NCBI RefSeq assembly: GCF_026914185.1
Contig: NC_070561.1
Coordinates: 4,774,001-4,838,000 of the forward strand
Length of the DNA stretch: 64,000 nt
Origin: Puccinia triticina
Lineage: Eukaryota > Basidiomycota > Pucciniomycetes > Pucciniales > Pucciniaceae
Direction: 5' to 3'
Shown here in pieces: positions 11,199 to 21,805 of the stretch. Numbering within the stretch: the first letter of the stretch is position 1; each line of letters starts with the position of its first letter. The notes under the pieces are model-generated. The model was not told where the DNA came from and ran no database searches. It saw only the letters and a list, made by a program, of their open reading frames with translations. The position numbers were made by a program, and so were the translations under genes.

Positions 11199-12646
11199 AT
11201 GTTTGCGCTGGTTTTCCCCCAGCCCTTCCGCCTGCTCGCCCTCCTCGCCGGCGCCCTGCTCGGCTCCGCCGGCGCCCTGCACTGCCACGCCGTCCACGCC
11301 CCCGCGCCCGGCCCGCTGCACCGGCCGCTGTACTACGCCGGGCTCTCGCTCGGGACCAGCACGCTGCTCGGCCTGCTGCTGGTCCACCTGCTCCGCCGGC
11401 TGCTCCAGCTGCCCGCCGCCGACCCCGCCCCGCTCCTGCCCCTGCTCGCCGGCCTGCCCGCCATCCTCAGCCTGCTCGTCCCCTCGCCCCTCGCCCCCTT
11501 CGCCGCCCGCTTCCGCGCCCCCCACCGCAAGCTCCATGCCGCCCTCGCCCGCATCCTCCGCCTCTCCCGAGCCCCCGCCCATCCCACCCGCTTCCCCGAC
11601 ATCATCATCGCCGACCTGCTCACCTCGCTCGCCAGGCCCATCGCCGACCTCGCCCTCCTCCTCGCCCTCCTCCTCCGCCTCCGTCCCCCCGCCCAGGCCG
11701 CCCTCGCTATCCTCGTCAACGCGTGAGCCGTCCACAAGCCACACAGACAAACACCCAGACTGACGCCACAGACCGCATGCACAGACTGCCCTATCTGCTC
11801 CGCCTCAAGCAATGCCTCAACGACCTGGCCGTAAGCCCAGCAAACAAGCGCCGCTCGGCGCTCAACGCCCTCAAGTACGCCAGCGCGATCCCCATGGTGG
11901 CCGTCCAGCAGACCCGGCGGCTCGGGGGGCCCGGGGCGGGGCCCTCGACCGCGGTGTGGCTGGCGACGTGTCTGCTCAACTCGGCCTACTCGACCTACTG
12001 GGACGTCGCCAACGACTGGGGCTTCTCGCTGCCCCAGATCGTCGCCCTCTTTCCCCACCACCCTTCGCAGCAGCAGCCCCACCGGAAGACGGAGCTCGAA
12101 GGCCCGGCGGGGCCCGCGCCCACAAGCACCCGGATCCTGTTCCCTGCGCCCGAGAGAAACAGCGTCTATCTGGCCCTCATCGCCTCGAACGCCGTCCTCA
12201 GACACCTCTGGCTCCTCGCCCTCCTCACGCCCTCCTCCGGCCCACGCTCCGGCTTCGCAATCCAAGCCGCCGAGGTCCTGCGCCGCGCGCTCTGGCTCCT
12301 GCTCCGCCTCGAATGGGCCGACCTCTCGGCCCCCTCCGCCACGCTCCCCGCCGGATACGCCCTCCTTGAGCTCCCGCCCCACCATCCGGACGACTCCGAC
12401 GACGAGCAGGACGAGCACGACCAGCAGCAGCCCGCGCTCATCGCCCGCGCCGACATCCCCCTCCTCGCTGACTCCAAGTCCCCCCCGCACTCCCACCCCG
12501 CCCGCCCTTACACCGTGCTCGAAATCGACGAGCGCATCGAGCCCCCCGGGCTCTCCGTCACCCCTCACTCCACCAACTCCTCCTTCTTCCACCGCCCCCC
12601 TCCGACCACATCCCTCCCCAATCCTACCCCACTCGAGCCTTCGTAA
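11199..12646 (+). CDS. EXS-domain, ERD1-like membrane protein
   Basis: Multi-spanning membrane protein of the EXS family (ERD1/SYG1/XPR1 C-terminal domain). Yeast Erd1 acts in the Golgi in retention of luminal proteins and glycosyltransferases and in phosphate recycling. Exon 1 is 11199-11722 and exon 2 is 11785-12646, joined across a GTGAGC...ACAG intron in phase 2, giving 461 residues. Seen: FPQPFRLL and three or more hydrophobic helices in exon 1, then the EXS signatures LPYLLRLKQCLNDL, ALNALKYASAIP and NSAYSTYWDVANDWGF; the tail is acidic and Pro-rich. ATG 11199 has A at -3; an in-frame ATG at 11124 would add 25 residues. GC content and GC3 are far above everything else here. A hAT element ends about 20 bp upstream of 11124, so its native promoter is displaced. 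Confidence 0.82.
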
Positions 12647-12649
12647 AAC

Positions 12650-13230
12650 CCCCCTTGCAGTCTTCGTGTATCATGCTTACAAACTATATATAGATGTGCT
12701 CTTTCTCTCTCTCTTTGTTCAACGCTTCTGTGCATTGGCTTGTGCTCTTGCACGGCCATAGACCTTCCACGCATCATCTTTCCCTCATGAAGTCGGCCTA
12801 TGCACTCTTCCTATCCAACCCAGACACACATACATGTACAAGTTGCTGGGAGCACAAGATGAGCTCTGGATGGGCAAGCGCAGACATCCGGGGTGGCCGT
12901 GCTCGAGACCATCGGCCAGTCATCATTGGCCAGCCATGGTGGCAACACTCGCAGCGGTCTTCCTCCCCAATAGCAGTGGATCCACCCACAGACAGTCCTT
13001 ATATACACTGTTGATCTTCAAGAGAGCCCCGCTGGCTGGGCGAAAGCCATCGGCGCCTCGACAGATGAGACACACCTCGCCTGCCTACAACACAAACAGT
13101 CCCTTTTCTGCGACTGGGAGCTCTCCCTCCCGGCAAGAAACGCCGGCCCGCTTGTGTGTAGAAGCTGGCTGGAAGCCGGATCTGCAGCTTGTTTACTGTC
13201 AGGCTTTCAGACTACATAGCTCTCCACTGA
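12650..13230. other. 3' flank of the ERD1-like gene; no gene seen
   Basis: Starts with the presumptive 3' UTR (CT-rich tract near 12705) and loses the high GC of the upstream gene. Several short frames overlap here on both strands (for example plus 12834-13244), none with recognisable content. Confidence 0.4.
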
Positions 13231-13434
13231 GGAGGCAACACTGATGCGCAGGAGATGTTGGCCGAGGAGCTGCAGTCTTCTGACTCTCTGGATGGTGTCT
13301 TGAGGGTGATCAACAAGCGAAATGGCTCTCAGATTCGTCGATTTAAAGAACTGCAACAACATGACACACTTGTGACAGATGAAAACCATCGAGAACTACA
13401 TGTCTCAGAGAGCTACACGTCTAAAAATCTCTAG
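13231..13434 (+). other. possible coding exon of unknown gene
   Basis: A 67-codon open stretch with protein-like composition (DAQEMLAEELQSSDS, then VLRVINKRNGSQIRRFKEL), preceded by an AG that could be a splice acceptor and ended by TAG. There is no ATG and no recognised family. It may be the last exon of a truncated gene or a transposase relic. Confidence 0.25.
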
Positions 13435-13782
13435 AACTACATGTCCAGGTAGTTTGTACTAGATCTACATGTGTAATCTAAGACCCACAAGTCTTCTGAT
13501 AAGCGCAGATTTTTAGGTAATAATTTTTCGGACCTACTTCGCGCAGCAGCGGAAAACTCTTCGCGCACAGAATCAACCGTCCCCCAACGTCGAGCCCGCT
13601 GTGCGCGCAAGCCAAAAAATACTTTGCGCACAGTGACTTCCCCCGAAAGAAGGAGGTGACCTCCAAAAAATATTGGATTTTTTGAAGGTGTCCTTGTGAT
13701 GCAAAAAAAAAAAAAAAAAATCATAATATTAATCCAAAAAAAAGGCACCCGCCACTCCGGGGTCTTCGTACCTGCTCAAACT
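13435..13782. other. noncoding flank with an 18-A run
   Basis: Contains three GCGCACAG-type motifs and a run of 18 A at 13703-13720, possibly the 3' tail of an old retroposon. The 5 bases AAACT at 13778-13782 are the left target duplication of the copia element. Confidence 0.4.
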
Positions 13783-14501
13783 TGTAGGAATACAGACCTA
13801 GACCACGCGCAGCAACCCCCGCAGAAGCTAGCGCGGCCAGACCCAAGCCAAAGCCCAGCTGCAATGAGAGGTAAGCCCCCTCGCAGTCCAGACCCCAAAA
13901 CCCTAACCCAGATAGCCGCTGACAAGCCTGTCTCTGACGCCAGCAGACGCCAGAACCTTATTGGTCAGCGCAACAGAAAGACAACAGCCAAAGCACGCCT
14001 CCGGGTAAGTCAGCAGGAAGAAAGAAGAGATTAAAGTTGAAGCAAAAGCTAACCAACTTTATCTCAACAGAAACCTCGCCGATTGCATTGCAGACCAGAC
14101 CAGAAATACCCTCCTCAACAGGATTACGGGCAGCACCGATAAACAAGGTGAGCAGTTATCTCCCTTGAGATTCAAGAGAGAGAAACAAAGATAGAGCTGA
14201 CTCGAGCGAATAACATTCAACGAGCAGATCCTCCAGAATCAGCACACCCGTATAGACAGGATAAGACCAGGTTATTCAGATAACCGGTCCCTGCATCGAC
14301 TTGACCAAACCCCGTCGCACATTGCAAGACGCATAGTGCCATAGCTCAGCAACTTTACCAGAAGAGCCCCAAGCTCAGCATCATCTCGTGCTGCTTTCAG
14401 GTAAACTCAAAGCCCTAGCTTTTCTTTATTTTAAGTCTAAATTTGTAAATACAAGACATTAAAATAAAGAAATAAAATTTTCAGTTGCTTGAAAACTTTT
14501 A
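13783..14501 (+). repeat. 5' LTR of the copia element
   Basis: 719 bp. The few differences from the 3' LTR are mostly C/T or A/G transitions (for example GATTGCATTGCAGACC versus GATCGCATCGCAGACC). Confidence 0.93.
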
Positions 14502-14562
14502 GATTTACAGTCTTGGGTAGCTCACTTCAACAACCCCGATCAGTAACTGAAAGCAGTTTGAG

Positions 14563-15393
14563 ATGGCGAACACTCGAAATCAAAGTGCAAGCGGAAGCAA
14601 AGCCACAATCAGAGTGCCCAAAAATGACGCCTATAGCCCGGATAAGGATCACGTTAACGTGCCAAAATTTGATGGAACCAATTTTCCACTTTGGGAGCGA
14701 AAAATCAAGATGCATCTCTGTCCACGACACTTGGATGCATATCTAGAGGAAGAGATGTCAAAAGAACCCAATGACAAGGAACTACAAGGCGCTCTTAGAA
14801 CGTGTAGCATTCTTAGCAAAGCAATGTCAAACTCAATCTTCACAAGCGTCGTCAATGATGGAAATGAACAAGACCCGTTCTTGATATGGCAAGACATAAA
14901 AACAATATACGCTTCCAACTCGTTGCTCTCAGTATTTCAAGTATGGAATAAATGGCTAGATATTCAATTTGATCGAGATATGAACGCTTATATTGCTCAG
15001 ATGGAAGAAAGTCTTGCGGAATTCAGTTCCATCGGACTGAAAGTACCAGATGTGCTCATCAGATGCGGTATCGTCGGTCGAATTACCAAAAAGAGACCAG
15101 TGTTGATGCAGGCACTTTTTGCCAACCTTAAAGCGTTGGCTAAGCCAAAAGAGATTATCGCCAAACTTCGGGACATTGGCAGACAAAAATTCTCTACGAA
15201 AAGAAAACTAGTAGAGGAATCAGAAGAAACCACGTCAACTGCTCTCGCAACCGGAACAAGTCATAGGGGCAATGGAAGGCCAAAGAGAGGTGGAGGACAA
15301 GGTCCTATCATCAGATGTAGCGGAGGAGTTCACAATCCCAAGGCGACTACTCCTGTGGAGGCTGACTGCTGGACTATTAATCCAAACTCCTGA
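14563..15393 (+). CDS. copia Gag region
   Basis: Nucleocapsid/capsid part of the copia polyprotein, 276 codons from ATG 14563 (MANTRNQSASGSK). Seen: the capsid motif VPKFDGTNFPLWERKIKMHL near residues 28-47, a helical core (QVWNKWLDIQFDRD), a basic GRPKRGGGQG stretch and a degenerate zinc knuckle (C...HNP...DCW) at the end. The stop is TGA at 15391. The same frame continues past it, and past a second TGA at 15403, to AKPAFTYNVTKASKP at 15540, where the nested LTR begins. The stop is therefore probably mutational and not the natural end. Confidence 0.8.
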   Translation: MANTRNQSASGSKATIRVPKNDAYSPDKDHVNVPKFDGTNFPLWERKIKMHLCPRHLDAYLEEEMSKEPNDKELQGALRTCSILSKAMSNSIFTSVVNDGNEQDPFLIWQDIKTIYASNSLLSVFQVWNKWLDIQFDRDMNAYIAQMEESLAEFSSIGLKVPDVLIRCGIVGRITKKRPVLMQALFANLKALAKPKEIIAKLRDIGRQKFSTKRKLVEESEETTSTALATGTSHRGNGRPKRGGGQGPIIRCSGGVHNPKATTPVEADCWTINPNS

Positions 15394-15545
15394 CCCGCTG
15401 ATTGACCCCTTGTTGAACGACCCTTACCGGCCAAGAAGCAACGCACCTCGTACCACACAGAAGCCGATGCTGAGGAAGAAGCTCACCACACTAGCATTGC
15501 AAAACCAGCGTTCACCTATAATGTGACAAAGGCGTCCAAGCCTCT

Positions 15546-15787
15546 TGTTGTAGTCCGTTACGTAATGTGCCATTACGTTACGTCCTACCTGTCCAGGGTA
15601 AGTCATACTGTCATGACTTACCGTAGACATGGGACTTTCCCATGCTTTTCCTCGACTTGACAGCACTAGTCTATTACATACATACTTCATAGCATGTATA
15701 TATATAACCTGTATTTCTTCCACTGTTGTATTTCTTTATTCCATTCTCTTGGTTCATTCTCTCGAAATACATACTCTCTCTCTATCA
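15546..15787. mobile_element. solo LTR nested in the copia element
   Basis: A 242-bp sequence beginning TGTTGTAGTCC and ending CTCTCTCTATCA is inserted between codons of the polyprotein. Flanks are GCCTCT on the left and GGCTCT on the right, a 6-bp near-duplication with one change. It contains TATATATATAACC at 15703, a possible TATA box. Removing the insert plus one flank restores the frame from AFTYNVTKASKPL into LPLTTILDSGAS. A short LTR of this size suggests a different copia family. Confidence 0.75.
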
Positions 15788-18700
15788 GGCTCTATTACCT
15801 CTCACCACTATACTCGATTCAGGCGCAAGCAACCATATGATCAACTCTCTTGCATACTTTGTCAACACCACTCCTGTGCAAATAAATACAATCACAGGCA
15901 GCGGAGCAGCTGAACTCATGGCTGTTGCAAAAGGAACTGCTTGTATGTGCTTAGAATCAGGGCAAATTATCACTCTACCGGATGCGCTCTATGTACCAAA
16001 ATTGACAAGAAACTTAGTGTCAATGATCCAGCTGTTGAGACACCGTGCAAGTATCTATGAGTTGCAAGGCAACTATGAGGTGAAAATGGATGACATGAGG
16101 CCGTTTCGAGTAGATGTCTCGCATGATCTACTTGAAATCGTTGGAGTATCGCCCCCATCTCAAGAATCAGCGATAACCCTGAATACTCTCACCACGCCTA
16201 AACATAGCGACTACGAGAAGTGGCACAAAAGGCTTGGTCATGCTAGCTCGGGTAGAATACAACAGATAGTTCCGCACAAGCTAGATGTAGTCAAATCGCA
16301 TGCGTGTGCTGCATGTATGCAAGGAAAATTGACCCGGATCCCCTTCAAAGACCACTTCAAGGCAGTCGACGAACCCTTAGCGGTTGGACCAATCACTCCA
16401 CCCACTAACGGAGGTGCAAGATACTTTCTAACTTTGGTGGATCAATTCACCGGCTACATTCACACCAAAATTCTGAAGGAGAAAAGTCAATCTACTCAGT
16501 CCATCAAGAACTTCAGGATCTTCTTCAAAAAGCAGACCGGGCATACATTAAAGAAACTAATCACGGACGGGGGAGGAGAGTTTGTTAACGGTACTCTCAG
16601 CGACATGCTCAAATCCGAAGGCATTCAACACAATGTAGCCCTGGCGTACACTCCGCAAAATAACGGACTAGCTGAACGGGCCAATCGTACAATCATTGAT
16701 ATGACCCAATGCCTAATGATGCAGGCAAATTTGGCACCTGAATGGTGGGCGGAAGCGGTGAAGACAGCTACCGCCACAACAAACTGTCTACCATCACTGT
16801 CAAAAAGCAGGATGACACCGGTAGAAATCCTCTTCAAGCTAAAGCCAAATGTCAATTTCTTTTGACCTTTTGGATGCCGTGTCTGGATTGTCAAGCCAAA
16901 ACAGAAACAAGAGACTAAGTTTGGGGCAATCTTGTGGGAAGGGATTCTACTCGGATACAAAAATGATTACTCTTCCTACAGAGTTCTATGTACTGAGGAT
17001 CGAGCGGTGGTTACGGTGAAGCATGTGCACTTTGATGAGCACACCTTTCCTGACTGTCCTGCACTGAACAGAGGCCACACCGTTTTAGGAGAAAACAAGC
17101 TTCCAAGCTTTAATGCAGAAGAACCATTTCCGTTTGGGGAGGAAGAAAGCATTGGCGAAGATCAGATCCAAGAACTCGAAGCTGAAGAACATGAGATTTC
17201 CAAAATCGTGAGGGATCTTTGATCGCAAAGTCTGCAAGCCCAAGATAGTCAAGAAGGATCAGCGTCGTCACGATCACATCCAGAATCGTCGGATACTTGT
17301 TGCTACGCATGGAAAACAGATCCGCTTCCGCAAGAGGTAACAAGCGCAATTGATCCCAGCAATATTCTGGAAGGCAAGCGAAGACGTCAAGCTTATCTTA
17401 TTGAGATTGAAATCGATCCGAAGACTCATTGTCAAGCCATGAGTAGCAAAGATCGGGCTCAATGGCTGGAAGCAGAAGTAAAAGAGATCACGAACATGCT
17501 CTGACATGAGGTATGGATGGTTCGATCAAGGCAAAGCCACAATGAACCTATCTCAACCACGTGGGCGTATAGGAGAAAGCTAGGTTCTAATAACAAGGTG
17601 ATAGAATTCAAGGCACGCATATGTGCGCAGGGATTCAAGCAGATACACGGGTGCAACTTCAATATCACCTACGCACCAACCGGAAAAGCAGCCTCTCTTC
17701 GATTTCTAATTTCTTTTGTGGTGAACAATGGGCTGAAGATTCACCAGCTAGACGTCAGAAGCACGTTCTTGACATGTCCGCTGGAAGATACCGTCACACT
17801 CCTACCCCCGCAAGGATACAACTGTCCGGCTAACTCGGTTCTAGAACTTAAAAAGGCCATATATGGTCTAAAGCAAGCTCCTCTGGTATGGTACAAGAGA
17901 CTCATGGCATACCTCAAGGTGCTGGACTTCAACATATCAGTCTCCAATCCGTGTGTATTTTGGCAAAGGGAGTCCAAAGGTTGACCAGCAACATGGCTGT
18001 TTGCACATGTGGACAACATTGTCATCATCAGCGATAACCCAGAGGTCTTCAAGATAGAAATGGAAAAAGAATTTGACATCAAATACCCGGGGGAGGCCGA
18101 GTTTCTGCTAGGGATGAATATCAAAAGGTTCACAGACGGCCTCCAGATCAATCAGACGCAATATGTCGAGAGAAAACTCGTGGAATTCGGACTTGACAAG
18201 GAGCACCCAGCAACTTGTCCACTCAATCCAAGGGAGCGCATGAAGAGAGCGACACAACAAGAGATTGAAGCATTCGGCAAATTGAACGTCAATTATCGAG
18301 GGCTGGTGGGTTCTCTAAATTACTTGAATATCCTAACCAGGCCCGACATTTCGTACGCCGTCAGTCAACTTTTGCAATACCTAGAGAATCCAGGTATCAA
18401 GCACTACCATGCAGCAGTGCAGGTCTTTCGATATCTCTTGGGAACCCGTCACGTAGGTCTAACTTTCAAGAAGTCCGAACACTTCAAGCTAGCAGCCTAT
18501 GCAGACGCAGACTGGGGAAACTGCTTGGATACTAGACGATCGACAACAGGCTTTGTGTTAACCGTTGGGACGCATCTGCTCAACTGGAAGTCTAGCAAAC
18601 AACCCACCGTCTCTCTCTCAACAGCGGAGGCGGAATACAAGGCCCTCTCGGATCTTGGCAGGGATCTTGCATGGTTTGCTAGTTTAATCAAAGAGTTAGA

Positions 18701-19094
18701 AATACAAGATAAAGTAGAAGACATCAAAGTATCAGTCAAAAATCAAGGCACAATCGATCTCGCCAACAGTGAAACATCACAAAATAGCTTCAGAACGAAG
18801 CATATCGACATTTGTCTACACTTTGTACAAGAACTCATTGCCTTCCACCTCATCAGACTCAAGCACGTCAAAACAACGACGAATGCGGCGGATTTTCTCA
18901 CCAAGGCCCTCGGAAGATCAGTTATCCGGCGATCCTTGGCCCAAATAGGAGTGATCCAGATCTCAGAGGCTGCTTCTAATCTAACGACTAGAAGCATGGC
19001 AGGCTGTAGGAATACAGACCTAGACCACGCAGCAACCCCCGCGGAAGCTAGCGCGGCCAGACCCAAGCCAAAGCCCAGCTGCAATGAGAGGTAA
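15788..19094 (+). pseudogene. copia Pol: protease, integrase, RT, RNase H, four TGA stops
   Basis: One frame from the protease to within the 3' LTR. Seen in order: protease LDSGASNHM (15811); gag-pre-integrase zinc finger WHKRLGHAS...CAACMQGK; integrase core with LTLVDQFTGY, LITDGGGEF and NNGLAERANR; reverse transcriptase KARICAQGF, QLDVRSTFL, IYGLKQAPLVWYKRL and AHVDNIVIIS, in which the second Asp of the catalytic pair reads Asn; RNase H YADADWGN, STAEAEYKALS, and RTKHIDICLHFVQE near the end. Stops are TGA at 16864, 17220, 17504 and 17982; no frameshift is needed. CGA (Arg) to TGA explains them. Non-functional. Confidence 0.93.
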
Positions 19095-19721
19095 GCCCCC
19101 TCGCAGTCCAGACCCCAAAACCCTAACCCAGATAGCCGCTGACGAGCCTGACTCTGACGCCAGCAGACGCCAGAACCTTATTGGTCAGCGCAACAGAAAG
19201 ACGACAGCCAAAGCACGCCTCCGGGTAAGTCAGCAGGAAGAAAGAAGAGATTAAAGTTGAAGCAAAAGCTAACCAACTTTATCTCAACAGAAACCTCGCC
19301 GATCGCATCGCAGACCAGACCAGAAATACCCTCCTCAACAGGATTACGGACAGCACCAATAAACAAGGTGAGCAGTTCTCTCCCTTGAGATTCAAGAGAG
19401 AGAAACAAAGATAGAGCTGACTCGAGTGAATAACATTCAACGAGCAGATCTCCCAGAACCAGCACACCCGTATAGACAGGATAAGACCAGGTTATTCAGA
19501 TAACCGGTCCCTGCATCGACTCGACCAAACCCTGTCGCACATTGCAAGACGCATAGTGCCATAGCTCAGCAACTTTACCAGAAGAACCCCAAGCTCAGCA
19601 TCATCTCGTGCTGCTTTCAGGTAAACTCAAAGCCCTAGCTTTTCTTTATTTTAAGTCTAAATTTGTAAATACAAGACATTAAAATAAAGAAATAAAATTT
19701 TCAGTTGCTTGAAAACTTTTA
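19005..19721 (+). repeat. 3' LTR of the copia element
   Basis: 717 bp, matching 13783-14501. Followed directly by the target duplication AAACT. Confidence 0.93.
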
Positions 19722-19812
19722 AAACTTAAATGGTTGGGTACCCAGCCCCTCGAAAAGAAAGTTTGAGGGGCAGCAGCTCCGGGCCTGGCTATCCCCCAGC
19801 CGCCGTGCCGAT

Positions 19813-20590
19813 GGCCGGCACAGGCCATCGAGCGGAGTTGAACACTCCCCCAATGACCGGCCAGCACATGCGTGCATGTGGCACAAATTACCGGTCATCA
19901 AGGGGATTATGTACTCCTCTTGATGGCCAATCTATCCCGGTCATCGAGTGGAGTACATACTTCCCTTGATGACCGGGTCCGTTCCGGTCATCGAGGGGAG
20001 TGTTCACTCCTCTCAATGGCCAATCTATCCCGGTCATTGAGGGGAGTGTTCACTCCTCTCGATGACCGGAGCGATTGGGTCAGGGGAGTATGTACTCCTC
20101 TTGATGACCGGGTCCATGCTGGTCATCGAGAGGAGTACATCCTTCCCTTGATGACCGGGTCCGTTCCGGTCATCGAGAGGAATGTTCACTCCTCTCGACG
20201 ACCGGAGTGGTCGGGTCACCGAGGGGAGTGTACTCCTCTTGATGGTCGGAACAAAGCGTCCATCGAGAGGAGTACATCCTTCCCTTGATGACCGAGTCCG
20301 TTCCGGTCATCGAGGGGAGTGTTCACTCCTCTCGCCAACCGGAGCAACCAGGTCACCAAGCTCCGGTCGTCAAGAGGAGTGAACATTCCTCTTGATGACC
20401 GGAACGGACCCGGTCATCGAGGGAAGGATGTACTCCTCTCAATGACCGGCATGGACCCGGTCATCGAGAGGAGTACGTACTCCCCTCGATGACCCAATTG
20501 CTCCGGTCATCGAGGGAAGTATGTACTCCACTCAATGACCGGGACAGAGTGCCCATCAAGAGGAGTACACAATCCCCTCGATGACCGGTA
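19813..20590. repeat. hairpin-array minisatellite, 46-bp period
   Basis: Tandem inverted repeats: CCGGTCATCGAGGGGAGT is followed by its complement ACTCCTCTCGATGACCGG, separated by a few bases, again and again. Successive CCGGTCAT starts at 19984 and 20030 are 46 bp apart. The main differences between copies are CG to CA or TG changes (TCATCGAG, TCATCAAG, TCATTGAG). No protein is expected. Related arrays lie at 47450, 62969 and 63905. Confidence 0.92.
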
Positions 20591-21063
20591 AGTAGTGCTA
20601 GATGCACACATGTGTATTTTTAATATGTATAACTTTTTTGTTCCACGTACTAGAGAAATAAAAATTTGAGATCACAGAGATTTATGCATAAATTTTACCC
20701 CCTGAATTTTCTAGCAATATTGTGTCATCAGAACATGAGATATAAGGGGTGCGCGTAGGGCTTAGTAGGAAAATGACCGCCAGCCACATAACTTTTTTGT
20801 TACACACCCAAACATTCCAAAACTTTCAGGAATGTTTACATGATGCATATATTTTGTGCTATCAAATTATTAGCAATAATGTTCCATTTTAGAATGACAT
20901 ATAAGGGGTGCGCGTAGGGCTTAGTAGGAAAATGACCGCCAACAATGTAACTTTTTTGTTACACACCCAAACAGTCCAAAAATTTCAGGAATCTTTCCAT
21001 GATGCATATATTTTGTGCTATCAAATTATTAGCAATATTTTTCCATTGTAGAGTGACATATAA

Positions 21064-21805
21064 TGTCAGGGCGCGTCTCTAAAGTGGCGACGCCCTGAAT
21101 GGAAATGAACAGGTTGTGAGTTCCTAAATAGGAAAACACGCTCGACTCAACCGGGATACGGGAGGAGAAAGCCGCGCCTCCGTTGGAGGGGCTGGTAGAG
21201 CTAAGTCGTACCGGAACCTAAGAAGGTTCACAAGCTCAAGCTTACCTAGTAGGGTAGCAAGCGGAAAGAACCGTTAAGACGAGGAAGTGTGAACTGCAAA
21301 GGTGAAGGCGGTGAAAGGGATTCGGAGGCGGAGGCGGAGTCGAGGAGTAAGGATTATTCAAAGATATAAGAAAGGATGAGATGTAACTAGATGAAAGCCC
21401 CGGTCGTTTTGTATCAAACAAGGATGACGGGCTTGGTAATCTAAAGAATAATCTGAGGAACCCTTTGTGGGGCGGAGGCCCCAGGTATTTTATACTCGAC
21501 TGTGATGGCCACACTTAGGAGTCAGGCCTCCACAACGTTCTACTAGACCCACGCGTGACAACTTCGCGTGGATTGTTCTCACTCGAGTTTGACATACCAT
21601 GCCCACGCGTAGAACACTCGCGTGGAATGTGCTCACTCGAGCTCGACAACCCGTGAGCGTTGTGGAGCTCTACTTAGTCGCGCTTGCTCGCGCACTCGCT
21701 GTCCTCGGCGCGTACTGTGCCTGGAGCGGCACTATGCGCGCACAGCTCTTCTGCTGCGCGTGCAGTGTCAGCTTTGGCGCTGTCTGGACTAGCCAAGGGC
21801 TGACA
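21064..21805 (-). repeat. 3' LTR of the gypsy element
   Basis: 742 bp. In element orientation it follows CTTTTTTTTGGGGGCGAA, a possible polypurine tract. The end of the polyprotein frame overlaps it. Confidence 0.92.

Larger units (their letters stand above)
13783..19721 (+). mobile_element. full-length Ty1/copia LTR retrotransposon with 5-bp TSD
   Basis: LTRs of 719 and 717 bp (13783-14501, 19005-19721) begin TGTAGGAATACAG and are near-identical. AAACT flanks both sides (13778-13782, 19722-19726). Domain order gag, protease, integrase, reverse transcriptase, RNase H defines Pseudoviridae/copia. The internal region keeps one reading frame apart from six TGA codons and one nested solo LTR, so the parent element had a single gag-pol frame. 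It interrupts sequence that continues into the hairpin array at 19813. Confidence 0.95.

Noticed and set aside
11130..12592. Long antisense frames across the ERD1-like gene
   Set aside because: They are Gly/Glu/Arg-rich shadows produced by the extreme GC3 of the real gene.
12834..13244. 136-codon plus-strand gene downstream of the ERD1-like gene
   Set aside because: Low-complexity composition, overlapping frames on both strands and no recognisable motif.
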